A program made the translations under genes and the position numbers. Shown piece by piece: positions 40,101 to 55,100 of a stretch of 64,000 bases of DNA. The DNA comes from Tetmemena sp. SeJ-2015 (taxonomy: Eukaryota; Ciliophora; Spirotrichea; Sporadotrichida; Oxytrichidae), in NCBI GenBank assembly GCA_027382625.1, contig JAJKFJ010021427.1, positions 1 to 64,000 of the forward strand, given 5' to 3'. The number at the start of each line of letters is the position of its first letter. Position 1 is the stretch's first letter. The notes beneath the pieces were generated by a model. The model was not told the origin of the DNA. It searched no databases and saw only the letters and a program-made list of their open reading frames with translations.

Positions 40101-43100
40101 TTTATATTAAGCTATTTTTAAAGAGGTTATCTTCTATATAGTAACTCGCCTGATAGCTAGATTATTTGAGAACTTATTTGGGCTTTGAATAGTTATGATT
40201 ATTCTTAAAATTGTACAATAATTGAAGTCCTCTAAGATATGTTATAGAGTTATCAATGAGTTTGCAGCAGTAATTTTATGTAATTCGAATAAAATGATAT
40301 TCATAATTTAAAAATTGTCAGATTCTTTTTTAAATAATATTCAAGTCAAGATTGCAAAATTTATACACCAACCAAATCAAAATTTAAAAAACTAAAGGGC
40401 GAATCAAATTAGTATGCAGTTTTAATCTTAGTATCTTATAAGACTTTATATTCTTTAAGTAAAACATAGCTCGAAAATAATTTTAATGTCATTTCATATA
40501 ATTTGAAATCATAAATTTTGACTCTCATGGAAATTTTTAATCTAAAAATTCTTAATTTTTTTACGTTTTTAGACGATTTTTGCCTATATGGATGTTTTTA
40601 ATAAATTTTGATCATAAAAAAGTGGGGGGTGTGCACTTCCGTCCCCCCAAAAAAAAATTTTTCTCACTATTTTTTTGGGCTGTTTTCCCTCACCAATACA
40701 ATAAACATAAGGATATAGTAAGGTGAAGCTTACCTTATTAACTTTTAAAAGTATTAAAACTTAGCAGTTCTCAATCACAGAATGATATTAACTTTTTTGA
40801 ATTTAATAATATAAGCTAAATAACCAAATAAAAGTATCGGCAATAATTAAATTTTAAAAATTCAAAAATTTTGTATCTAATTAATTATCTTTATATTAAC
40901 TCTTAGCATTTTTTTTAATGTAATTAAACTTGCAATACTTCCTATTATAGCCTTATTCTTAGTGAAACACATAAACGAAATTTGTGTCATTAGCAATTTA
41001 AATCTAATTTAATTTTAATTTATATTTTTAATAAATTTTTTTTTTTCAAAATAATTAAAATTAAAATAAAATTCAAGAACTTTTAATGGAAGAGCAAAAA
41101 AGTTGTTAAATCATTTAATATGATATTTTGCAAATAGCTCAGAGTTATTAGCGACACAAATTTAATAAAGTATCATTTATAGGTAAAAATGAGTATCAAA
41201 TCTATAATTTGAGCATTAGAAATAATCAATAAGATATTTCATTAATTTTTTATTCATCAATAATACCGCATATTTCAAATGTCCACACAGTCTTCCATAT
41301 TAAGACTTGCTAATTATTATTTTACGGTAGCTTTTAATATAATTATGGATATTGATACATTTTATAACTTATGTTTAATATAATGAAGGCTGATACCTGA
41401 GTCATCATAACCATCTAGATAACTAAAATACATTGCTTTGTTGATAGCCATAGTTGGAACAACAAATTGCGCTAAATTGAACTTCTTAGGTGGGTAACTT
41501 GTATATCCAAATAATTTCTAATTTAATTTTTAATATCCAAGATAAACATAAGAACCATCTGTAATCAAAATAATTATTTGATCATGAAAAACAGATAAAT
41601 ATCAAATTAATTTATTTTATAAAAAACTACAATAGGAGTATTAAAAATAAAACTATTTTGTCTATTCAGTATTTCTATTACCCCTCCTCTCTGAAAGACA
41701 AAAAATTTGATTAATTTAAGTATCCTTTGCTTACTTTATCAGTTAATATTTAAATTTAATTTATACTTTAAGTAATGATGTCTTTATAAAACAGAGGAGT
41801 TATTTACACAAACTTTAAATTTATAGCTTCTTATTTGAATTTACATATTATTTGAATTCATAATCTTTATAAAATTAGATGAATCAACTTAATTTAAATT
41901 ATGATGGAATGGTTTATTATAATTAGAGTTAATTTACTTATAATTTTAAGTTGTTTAGTATATTGATTTTGAGGCTACGTATTTTCCTGTAGTCTTTTGA
42001 AATAGAGCAACTGATGTGTATTGCAAATTATATTTAATTATATAATAATTTATGTTTTACAATTATTTTTATGATAGTAGTTTGAATAGTATTACTCCCA
42101 ATTTATCACAAAGTAAATTATTAAATCACTAAACTATTAAATTAATTTTTCAATTTATTGTTGAGTATCTTTATATAATACAATTCAAACAAATTTATTA
42201 TTAAAAGTAGTCAGCATTCTGAAATACTGCCAAATTATTAATTCCCCACTATTAAATAATAAAATTTCATTCCCATCATTTACAATTCTATTTCTAAAAA
42301 TACAACCACCCATTTTTTTAATTTTCTTTTAAAATTGATCAATCTAAAATTAATATCAAAATGCAAAATTGTATCCTTTAAATTAAGATCTATGATTGAT
42401 TTAATATTGGTATATTATATTGTTTAGAGAATTTTATTTGGACAAATAAAAATTAATTAAAAATATTGAAAAGCTTTATTTAATCAGATAAATAAATTCA
42501 GTTTAATCATAAACATTAATAGGAGTTAAGTTTTAGAGAATTTATACTTCAAATTTTAAAATCGAGAAATATAAGTCCTCTTTTTACTTATTTTACTTTG
42601 GTTAAACTAGTCAATATTTATAGATTGTTAATAAAAATATTTAAAATTTATTTTTTTAAAACATGATATAATAAAATTGCAACTATAATAGTAGTAGTTT
42701 TAGTTACTCAGATACACATATGAATAATTTAATATATGTGTAGTATTACTGCACCGGATAATCTCCACTAACATCAATCTTAAACAGACAGTACTCAAAT
42801 TAATCATTTCCCTCTTTAAAATTAATTTATTTTACTGCCACGTTAAGGTGTCTATTCATATTTACGAATTAAATAATTAAATTTTAAAAACTAATTAATA
42901 TCTTGACTTATAGATAATTAAATATATATAAAATTTAAAAAGATGAATAGTGAAAGTTATAATACCAGGTATAGCAAAACTGTTCAATAATAATTTCAAT
43001 AGATCTCTACTCAATTTATTATCAAGAAAATATGTTTTTTTTTAAAAAAATATTTTAGAAATTAATATATTTATAACTTTGGTTAAAAATTGTGTCTAAG

Positions 43101-46100
43101 TCAGTTCTCTATGTCGCTAGAAACATATGATTTTAATATAAGTAAGATGCTGAAAATTAATTAACTCCTTCATAATAAAAATTTAGTTTCTTGAAATATT
43201 CAGGGTAATTTCAACCTGAAGGTTGTGCTAAGCTAAAAACAAATTTTTATTATAGGTTTTTAAAAGTTTGAGGCTAAATATTTCTAAATTGATTTAATTA
43301 AACTGATCGAAATAGGAAATCATATTCTCAAATTTCTGCAAAAATTATATTTAAGCCTTCTTTGTAAATTCTAATAGCTTTTCTGTGAAATTTTTTCAAA
43401 TAAATAAATTAAAATATAAAAGATGATTGAACTATTAATCCATCTTAAAAGATTAGTAAGTTTCGCCGTAAAGAAATGTTCCTTGAACTTTTCTTAAGTA
43501 ATTTAATTTTCATTTTAGTTTAAATTTAATTCTAAATGCCATATCAAAATATCATATACAAAATACTAATACTAAAAGAAAGATATTCCTAAAATAATTT
43601 ATAGTAATTTCATTTTTTAAAGCATAGTGTAATGATTATTGAGAAGATGAATTAAAATAATTTAATTTAGACTTTCCAGGAAGATAGTATATATTTCCAC
43701 TTGATTCTTATTATTTTTACATAATTAAGCAACTATAACTATTTAAATACCGAGTTCCAATTTGTACAAAATAAATTAGTAATTCAAACCACAATAAAAT
43801 TTAGTTCTCTTAATATGAATAAAGCACCTTAATTTACTAAAGTCGTTTTCAATTATGATACTCAATATTAATAAAATGTAAAATTAACTCCATAAAATTA
43901 AAAGGGTATTCTTTTGAATTTTAATTTTAATATTATAGAGTTAATAATTCAATTTCAAGTAATTATAAAGTAAAGTATCTTGCCAGTTACATAGTAAAAA
44001 TAAATAGTCCATCTTTGAGATTGATGCAAATATAAAAATATATTTCTGTTTAATCATAAATAATTTAGTCATATTACTAAAATAATTTCGACATTAATGT
44101 TTTGGAATTATAAATGATTGATAGTTAGCCATCAGAAGTATATCTAAGTACAGTCCCAAAGACCGTATTGTTTGTCGAAAATTTGCAATCTGTGTAGACA
44201 GTAGATGCAACTTAATTAGGGTCAATTTGATTCACAAAATATCCCCAAATGTATTACCCATTCACATTAAATATCACCAAAAATAAAATTAATTAATATT
44301 ACAATTTTTATTCTTGTCGAACATTGTAATTCAAATTTATTTTTAAGAATTAAATATAGAGAAATTTAATATCAAATTAAAAATAAAATAACATTTTATG
44401 CACAAAAATATTTATTTTAAGTTGATAAAATTATTTTGATGATGAAATTTAATCAAAAACTTTTAAATTAAATGACATTCAATTCTTCTAAATATAAATC
44501 AGTATTATATTTTGATATCCTGGTGTTTAAGAGCTTAAAACTTATATTAATTATTTATGAATTTTAAAATTATTTTAATTTGTAATCCAACCATTTCTGT
44601 AGCCAGATAATCTATAAGTATCTGTTTGAAGATCCGTACTAAAATATTATTTTCAATTACAGAGAATTTTTATTAAAGAGATTGCCTAATTATTAAATTT
44701 AAGAAATGAAGAAGTTTTAATTCAAAAGATCGATATAAATAGGATATATGATATAACTCAAGTATTATTATTATAGTTAACGATTAAATTAAATGGATTA
44801 CTTATAATAATAATGATAATAAATGGATGATAAAACTTTTAGTCAAAATATATTATTTTAAAATACATTCCATATCTGTATTTTTCTCTAATCCAATCAA
44901 TAATGTAAAATCAGTTTCATCTTTTATAATTTATTATCTCCTTAACAACTACATTTGATGCTTAAAAAACTTTGATTTTTTTTAAAAATAAAATTTGTTA
45001 GGCATATACCTTTGAGTTAAGCACTTCTTCAAAAGTTCGCAAGGATGCAAAATTTTTATTATTGTATTATGAATCAAAATGCTAAAGTATTATTTAAATT
45101 TGAGATTTTAAAATGTCTCTTTTTTCCATATAATTTATTTCTTTATAATAATACTGAGAGAATTGCCACACGCTAGCATATTCGCATTATCAGGATCAAT
45201 GTCAGCTCCAATTATATTTGTCTCTCCTCCACTTTTTTAAAATATTTAAAGTACTACTTTTATTAAATTAACTTTCAGCACCACCTATTAACTTAGGATA
45301 TTGCTAGTCATTATCTGGACAAAGATCGTCTGGCAAATCTAGGGGAGCACTGGGCATAGTTTTAGGATATATTGTCACTTGCAAGTATATATATGCAGAC
45401 CAACCATTTAATACAAATAATTTATGGTTACCTAAACTGACATCCATCTCACACTTGGATATGGAGGCATAAAATTTTAAAAGCATGTTGGTTGCGTCGA
45501 TTTTATTCTCTTTTGAATAAAAAAATATATAATGCATTGAAAGAAAATTTATCAATAATGAAGGGCGGAGAAGAGCTTGCAAAAAATAAGCACTGTAAGT
45601 TAAACTCTTAGAAATAATTGTTAGCTTCTTATTAAAAGTAATATGCTTATAATAAATTGAAAAGAAGTTTATGAATGTGTTATTAACATTTGAAGTTGTC
45701 GACTATTTTTCATCTAATATGGTTGAAGTAGTCATAAGGTCACCCTGGCAATTCCTAATTCCAATGAAACTATCGTTCAGATAGAGGGTAAAATCTGTCC
45801 ACTCACAACTTCTATTCCTCTTGCGAACTCAGATGGATAAATTATTGATCCTCCTTGGTACTTATAACAGGTATCTGAAATTCCAGTGTAGGTCAGACCA
45901 TCATAATATTATAAATTTTACTCTTATAAAAATATTTAATAAATCTTAAAATTAAATAGTTGATTTTAAATTGGTTCACATAATAGTCCCCATTAAACTT
46001 GATTTTGCTACTGTAAGGGTGAATCATCCTACTTCTAGTCTGGAAATCTGCCATAGTTGCAAGAGAAACGTTAGAAAAGAATATGGAAGTGGATGGCACA

Positions 46101-49100
46101 GAGGTATAGCTAGCCTGGTAATCATATTGAAGCGCATAGTAACTGTAGAGAGAGTAAGGATGGCATTCGTATTTGTAGGACTCATAGTATTTTAAGTATT
46201 TTAAATCTTTACTATTTTTTTAATTTGTAGAATTAATTTTTAATAATTTATTTTGACTATAATTCATTGACTTCTTTTGAATAATTGTGCTGGCTTCGTA
46301 ACCTCCATAAACACATTAAAATAGTTTGAAGAAATGAGATTATGTTATTGTAGTTTAGAAGTAATATTTGATATATAATTGAGTACTTGCCGCGATAAGC
46401 AATGTAGAAAAAGTCTAAAATAAAATTAGTCGTAAAATGCAGCTATGTACCTGCCTCCTCTACTTATAAACTATTTCCTTTTATAAGAATATATATCAAC
46501 ATTTATTGATAAGATTTACCAGAGAACGTGTGAATAAAAAAATATGAAGCCTGTAAGGTCCATCTAATTTTGCACTAAGATCAGCAGTCAAATATGTAAT
46601 CTCGATGTAGTTGCTTGTTATTGCAAAAAATATTACTTGTCCATTCTTCTTTAAAATAATTTAATGCTTCTAGTTTGTAGTCAGATCAAAAGCCTGATAA
46701 TAAGTATCGCTTGTAAGCTGCATCAGATAAACTAAATTTTAATTAGGTATTTTTACTTTTAGTTATAAAATTTTTAACGTTTCAAAACTGAGCCAGACTT
46801 TGTCAAACAAGCGATGTTCACACCATTCCGATCAAAATAAACTAATTAAAGATAGGCTAAATAAAAAAATTAAGCAATAAAAGTGTTTGATTAAGTAGCC
46901 ACATAGATATATTTTGTGAAATTATTAACGTGAATAGTTGGCAGCAACAATACTTAGTTAGTTTATAAATAGAATTTTAAGAATTTTATATGGCTTAAGA
47001 TTTGCAAAAATTATTATAGAAAATTCTCATACGTAAAAATAAGATATTATATTCTCAAAGTATAGCATAGAATTTAATTAAAAAAGCGAATTAATTTATA
47101 GGATAAATAAAATGGTTTAAAATCTTCAGTGTTGAAGTGTATCAAACTTAAATTAAATTTTGACCATTCGATTCAGTATTTTTATTGTACTACACAAAAA
47201 ATTATAACCGACATAAACTTAGATGAAAAAGATTATGATGATTATGAATAATATCTCTTTGCTGACAGGAACTTAGGAGATGATTTAAGAAAAAACTCGC
47301 ATTAAATTTTTAATTGGCTATTGAGCAAGCCGCAAATGGATAGTCTTTGAACGATTTTAATAGCTAGAAAGTTGCAACTCCCCATTTATTATTTTAACCA
47401 ATCCCGATTTTATTTTAACTCTGAACTATATTAATTTATAATGTACTGCGTTGGTGGAATAAGATACGCTAAATCTTTTGTTCCAGACTTAGTTTCCAGT
47501 TAATGAATCAAGCTTAAACACTATGTACTCTATTTTGGAGCCATCCACTATAATAGGTAGTTGAGCACTATTAATTAATACATAGGTATACTTTTGTTCT
47601 ATTTTTAATTTAAATTAGGAGTAATGTAAACATTATCGGTCTCGTGATCAAATAATTTATAATTTGATCGAAAAAACTTTGGCCAGGGTTTGGACTGATG
47701 GTTGTATCCATACTCAGGTATTGATAATCGTACAAAGACAATTAAATTACAACTTATAAATTATAGACGTAAGCTCAGTTCCATTATCGTAAAACATGAT
47801 AAAACATAAATGATGTTGCCAATGAATAATAAAATAGAGAATCTGTTAGAGGTAGTTTGGTTCAAATAAATCAGAGATCCCATGAAAGTGCTCTGGTTTC
47901 TAAAGTTCCCCATCAAATCGTAAACCTCATCTCATTTTATAAATTTTAATCAAATTTAAATGCTGAAAAGGTTTAGATGGCATTATTTTATATAAAGAAA
48001 ATAACTTATAAATATCGATTTATATTTAAGCAATATCTATCTTTATGTCATTTTATTTTTTTTCACTTGAGTCTATAAGGTTTCGAGGTATAATTTTCTT
48101 TACCCAAACTATTCTAGAAATTTAACTCTCTCAAATTATAATTATATTATAGACATAAATCATTCATATATCACTAACATCATAAATATTTGAATATAAA
48201 TTATTTCTTCAATAGTTTTCCTTCATTGTATTAATTATTTATAATTTTTAATACTTTGTAATTGAACTATTGAGAATAAAATATTAGAATAAATAAGCTA
48301 TTTAAAATGATTTATAAAAATATGAGAGTTAAATATTGTAGGTCATCTTAAGAAGAACTGTATTAGTTGAACTATATGGGGAAAAGTTTCTAAGAGAAGC
48401 ATAAACATATCCGCCAACTTCTGCAATCCCGTAAACCACATCCTGAATTAATAAACCTCTGCTAAGCTACATTTTATTTTAAATATATATTTTATTTCAA
48501 ATCATAATATATTAATAGGAAATTTAAAGCTAATTGAACCAAATTACAGCTCCTGTTTTAGATATTTTACAAACAAATCCATCGAATCCATCGTTGTTAT
48601 TTGGAATAAACGAGGCTGTTCCTTCCACTGTTCCTGATAAATACATAGAGTAGTCAGTCTAGTTAATAAAATAAGTTACCGATTATATTGCTGAATTAAA
48701 TATTATAAAAACAACTTTTAAATTAAAATAAATACTCTTATTTACTTACAATATTGTAGACTTGAACATTTTAATTCGATCCAGTTGAGGCTCCGAAACT
48801 CATTGGGAATGGACTCTGACCGCAAGTGCTTAAATTGTAGTAATTAGAATAGTCAGTCAGATTCTTTTATATTTGTAAAAGTTATTATACATAAATAAAG
48901 AATGTGCAAGATTATTTTTCTAAATTAACTACTATAGAAATTAATTTAAAAAAAAGCCAAGAATTTAAAGATAAATATCATGCATATTTTTTATTTTATA
49001 TTCTTTGAATCTACAAATCTTATCAGCAAAGCATGATAATTAAAATTTAGATCGTAGTATTAATCAAATTAGGGTATAAAAAGAAATTGTTCTAATTTAC

Positions 49101-52100
49101 TAAAATAGTTTAGAGTGTGAGAATTATCTTGGATCATAGTTTAAAAAAGAATATATGATAATACAGATACAAATATAGCTTAAATATAAATGATTAAAAT
49201 ATTGAGTATAGTAATTACTTATTGTGTCTTAATATCTGACTTAAAAGGTTTGAGAATGGAATACTGTATTTATGTTTGTGGAAAGAGATATTTAAATTAA
49301 ATTGCAGTAGTGTTTATCACAGTGTATGTCATCGCCTAATCACTAGATAATGTTTAGGTGCTGTTGATTCTTTAATAATTTATCTATTAATTATGAAATT
49401 GATTTTTTGATTCTATAAAATTTAAAGAGCACAACATTTTTTGTAAGATTAATTATTGATTCCATTGTAAATATAGGGAGTGACAACTCTGTCCTAGCAA
49501 TTCGTATAAGCGGTTTACTTAGTAGCTATTGTGACTGTGGCTCCTGAGGTGGAGTCATAAGGGTACTCCAATATTGTGCTTCCATCGTATGTCTTAAGCC
49601 TGGCAATCATTAAATAAATCATTCCACATTTGAAGCCATTGAGAGGGTATCTTTTCATGAAGCCTGTAATCTCAGTCGCTCCCCAATTCAGTCTATCGGA
49701 TAAAGTACCCGAATAGGGATATGAACCAGATGCATACGCAAAACTATCAAAAATTACCTTATTTTAAATTGGGTAGAAATTGTCACTGTTAGAAGGGTAA
49801 TTCACGCTAATTAATTTAATAAGCTAATGTCACTAATCAATAAAATTTAAAAGAGTAAACAACAAAAACAATTTAAGTTGTATTGAATAGTCGAAGGGGT
49901 AGCTGCAGATGTAATTGTAGTTATTGAGGGATACCAAGTCGTATTGGTAGCCAGTATTTCATTAATATCGAAGCAGTTATCCTCTTTATATCCTCTGAAG
50001 ATCAACATTTATGTAATAAATTTTAAATGCATTCATAAATAATTATATTATATTTCAATTGCTTTAGTTTTGTTTTTAATGAATTATTATGCTATTTAAT
50101 TTATAAACCCCATAACCTATATACTTAGATAAATAGTGAATAGATATTAATGATCATTATATATGATATACACGCTTTCCCAAAATTACAGAAGAGACTT
50201 AATTAAGACAACGCAGATCTCACAAATCTAAAAAAGGACAATTCACGAAAATCGAAAAAATTTAAACATCCTATATTAATATATCAAATGATAGATCTTG
50301 AAGCGTAGATAAAGAATCACTTTGGTTGTATAATGCTATCATTTTTCTGTGATGAGATATCGTAGTTCTAAGTTTGCTATTTGTGGCCATCATTGAAATC
50401 ACTTATACTAGTCTCTTAACTAGATTAGATCTTAATGGATTTTTTTCAGACTATCGAGATAACATATATGGAACATATCATTAGAATCTAGAGCTCTTAT
50501 TTAACAAGATTTAATATGTGAAATTCTATTTGAGGCTCATTCATTATGAATTCTAAAAGAAATGAAAGTCTAAATAAGCATATTTGTTCAATTTTTACAT
50601 TTTTCATATAATTTTTATGATTATTTAATTAAATTAAATATAAATTATGAATTTTAATATTAAAAAATTAACAATTTTTTATCATTTTTTATGCAAAATT
50701 TGATGAAAAAAGTGATAAAAATCGCTAAAAAAGTGCTAAAAATGGCGAAAAAAGTGCTAAAAATGTGTAAAAAATGGCGAAAAAATGCGTTTTTTTCACT
50801 TTATTTTGCATTTTTGAAGGCCTTCCCGTGCGAATTTCTTGTCGGACGAAGTCGACCGCCTTATAAATCGACTATGCTCTATCTGTCTATGCACTCAGTT
50901 TTAAGAAAGGACAAAATTTTTTTCGATGAAATCAGTACTTTTCTGGGAAAAAATTGCATTAAACACGATTTTTCACCCATTTCTAGGCTTCTCCGCCAAA
51001 ATCCCTCAGGTATGTCAAAAATAAATCGCCTATGCCCCATCTATCTGTGCAATAATATTTGATGAAAATTTGAAAAAATGACTTTTTTTAGCACTTTTTT
51101 CACACTTTTTTAGCATATAATTTTTAATGATAAAATATATTTAAAAAATCTTTTATTATGAGAAAAATATAAAAAACCCAGAGAAAAAAGATTTAACTCA
51201 TATAAAAAATGGTTTAATATACTCTTATGAATAAGAATTTTTCATTGACTATGACTTTAAGAAATTTCTTTTATAAAAGAAAAATTGTAAAAATCTGTGT
51301 ATATATAAAAACTAAATTCTATATAGAAATTTTTCCAAATGAAAAATTAAGCAAGAAAAGAAATACGAGGATGATGAAGATTCATTTACTAATTAAATAG
51401 TTAAGTGAAAGTAATATGAATTCAGCTAGTTTAAGCTAATAGATAATGATATTACTTCTTCTCATTCTCAGATGCAGTTATTATTTAGATATTAAAGCAT
51501 AATTAAGCAATCAAATAATCTTTTTCATTAATACAGACTTTGTCTTAATTAAAATCATCAATTTATTATCTAGTTTTTGTAAAAATCTTGTTCTTTTATT
51601 TAAGATAGATTTGGAAAAGCTTAATGGGTTCTTTTTACTCAAATTGCGAGAATCTTAAAATAGCTATCATTAATTAGTTCATCTAACAATTCTTCATTGA
51701 GAAACTTTCAAGGTTCTCTAATTTCGGATCTATTTGACATTATAAGAGATTGGAATTTGATTGACTGAATTTCTTATAATAAGTCTGCTTAATTGAAAAG
51801 TAATTTTCAATTATTGATAGATTTTTATATTAAGAATCTAATAATAATAAAGCCAGTTGCTTATTACTCTAATTGGGAATATTCTGGCTTTGTTGCTTAA
51901 TTTGCATTATGATTCTATTTGTAATACATTATGAGAAGGCTATTATGGAATTCATTTCGTGTCTAAAGGAAATCTCTATAGAGAAATCCATTCTGTATCA
52001 AAGGAATTCCTTTAGCTCTCTAAAGTCTTCTAAATATGGAATTAAGACAAGATTCCTGAATTTTGCTTTGAGTAAATTTAGTCTAATTTGAGAAGTAACT

Positions 52101-55100
52101 TAATTCTTATCAGGGAAATTAGTTTACTCTCTATCTATATGATGAGAGGATTAATGGTAAAGCAAATAGGCCGCTGAGAATTAAGCAGCTTAATTCAGAA
52201 AATTGAAATTAAAAAGAGAGTAGCTTCAGCTAATTGGTTGACTTATTCTTAATTGAAAATTATGGCTTCTGTACCTCTTCTAAATTAAGAACCCTTTTGT
52301 TAAAGGTAAGTCTTTATTATAAAGTAAAATTATGAAGCTTAGAGTTCTTCACTTTAGCTTTGATCTAGTTGATTAATTCATTGAATAAGGAATTGATAGA
52401 ATGCTTTATTACTCCGTTTAGACATTATTTAAGATTTAATAGCCTTTGACTTATTTTGAGAAGTCTTAAATCTTTCTAAGTAATTTAGTCCTGTCTTAAA
52501 TATAAATAGCGCGCTATGAACAATTTGAATTAAGGCAAGATTTTTCTGAAAATCTTAATTCATGAGATTAGCTAATTTTTTTGCCTCTTCATTAATAAAG
52601 AGAATTCGGATATATTGAATTGATTCTCAAAAACTGATTGCGAGGCTACTAATGATGAGTTTAAACATTTTAGATTTTTTCCATTAAGTCATTTTGAACC
52701 ATTTTTTCAAATATACTCAAAAGTTAGATGATCTATGAACATCCTTAAATTAATGAATTCTTAGTTAATTCATCATTCTAAAGTAATTAGAGATGATATC
52801 TAGCATATATTACTAACTTTTATATTTGTATTCAGCATTTTTTGAGATTTATTTAAGACCTCCATATTTGCCATAATTACCATGATGAATTAAGACAACT
52901 ATTTTTGAATTAAGACAACTTTTTTGTGAGAGTGAATTAGAGCCTGAAACTTTCACAGTCAATTTTTTGGCATCTAAATGTGATGAATTGATACTCAAAT
53001 CATTAAAATTGAGTAATTTTTTAATTTTCCTGAATGCCGGGAATAATAGGTAAAGTCTCTTTGAATTAAGCACATTTGTTTGTCTTAATTAATTACACTA
53101 ATATACTTAATTAATTTTGGCTTATTAATAGGCTGTCTTAATTAAAATATCACCTGTCTTAATTCAAATTTAGCAATGAAAATCCACTATTTTGCAATTA
53201 TTTTCGCCATTTAAATTAGGGTGGCTGAGAAAGTAGGACCTGGTTATAGCTCTTTAAATTGCGAGTAAAATGAGTATAATGGAGGATTTTTAAGACTTGC
53301 ATACCATTTACGGTGACTCATTTTAGCCAATTTTGCCATATTTGGCCCTATTAAGTAGTCTTAATTCAATTTTTCTAAATCCATCATCCTTAAAATTATA
53401 AGAATTAATCCATTTCATTAATCAAATTAAATCGAGTATATAGGCATCAGTAAGCTTCTCCATGTAATTTAAATTCATAATTTAGGTTATCCTAGGTCCC
53501 TATGGTAAAAGCTCCAATTAAGCCAAAACTTTAAGACAAACCCCCTGTCTTAATACCCCAATCTGGACCTCATCCATGATCATTTCGAAATATAAAATCC
53601 AACTCTTTTTAAACATTAAGACTAACTATACATGCATACTAAAGCTCAAAATTGAAGTGGAGAAATACGAGATTTCATATTTTAGTATTAATGATGGATT
53701 TAGTGGTAGGTCCAGAAGGTCCTTTTTAGATTTGTGAGATCTGCGTTGTCTTAATTAAGTCTCTTCTGTAATTTTTGGGAAAGCGTGTATATCATATATA
53801 ATGATCATTAATATCTATTCACTATTTATCTAAGTATATAGGTTATGGGGTTTACATTTGAAAATTAAATATCAAGTGGCCGCTTGTAGTAAGGCCAGTT
53901 ACGCCTAAGTTGGTATCGAAACCAGTGTAGAGACCATCACTTGAGCACTATGTAGTCGAATCACACATATATACCACAAATCTTACAATAAATGTGCTTT
54001 AATAAATTAAATTGCTCATCTAATTATTTACTATTCTTTTAATATGAATATAATAGAGCCTTTAAGTATTGATTCTGCAATCTAAAAATATAAACTAGAA
54101 GTTTGAAAAGATTTAAAGGACATAAATGAAAATTACATTAATAATTAGTTTTATATTATATAAATTTGTATGATAGTACATAGCTCCTACTACAAAAATA
54201 AAACAAGAGAGTAAAATGTTGCTGAGCCAGTTCCAGTCCAGACTCTCTGTGTCTGAACTACGTAGGCGCTGTTTAACTTTGCAAAGTAAAGTTACTTATT
54301 TCCCATTACTACATATATAAACATCATAAAACACTATAATAAATATAATTTAGGGCTTCTTTGTTTATCAAGGTTGCGGCCACCATCCACAGCAATAGAG
54401 TTCATTGAATATGCAGCGGTCAAACTTATTTTAAATAAAATAAGCTACTCATAAACAATTTAACTTCTTTAAATAAAATGCAATAATCAATTTCTGTATT
54501 TTAGTTGAAATTTATATTTTCTTTGGCTTTATTCCATATTAAAAAAGGTAAAGTTTAAATTATTTATATAATAAAAGAGTTATTATTTTAAGGGTATTGA
54601 GGACTGCAAGAGTATTTCTGTTAATAGTATAAACATTTGCGTAGTTTCCAGAGGCCTAGCAAACTGAAGGAACTAGCATCTTATCGGTATCATAGAATGC
54701 GGGCATAGCCGATACACTGTCTATAGTCGACATATCTTGCAGGAGAACTTTGAGAGTAACAGCGCCAGTAGATATCATTTTTAATATCTAACCTTTGTAT
54801 ACTGCAATATCATTGAATTCAATTATAAAAAAATAAAAATCTTTATAAAGGAAATATACGAATACCATTTGCGCTCTGCCATCTAAATAACCAGAATAAG
54901 TCATTACTCTTATCAGCAAGAGCCTAATTCACATGATTAGTGTTCGTAGTTGCCAAGGGATAGAACTTATTGTAAGTTATAGAGTTAGTAGATTCATCAA
55001 ACATGAATTTAACTTTTTTTAATATGACTACACATAAAAAAGGATGGATAACTCTGGAGAAGAGATTCCTTCGGTTTCTAAGAATTGTAATTTATGTTAA

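Noticed and set aside
50691..51062. 123-codon Lys-rich frame in the TIR element
   Set aside because: Its first half is a direct product of AAAAAAGTGCTAAAAATGGCG repeats and it ends without a recognisable domain; not a supported gene.
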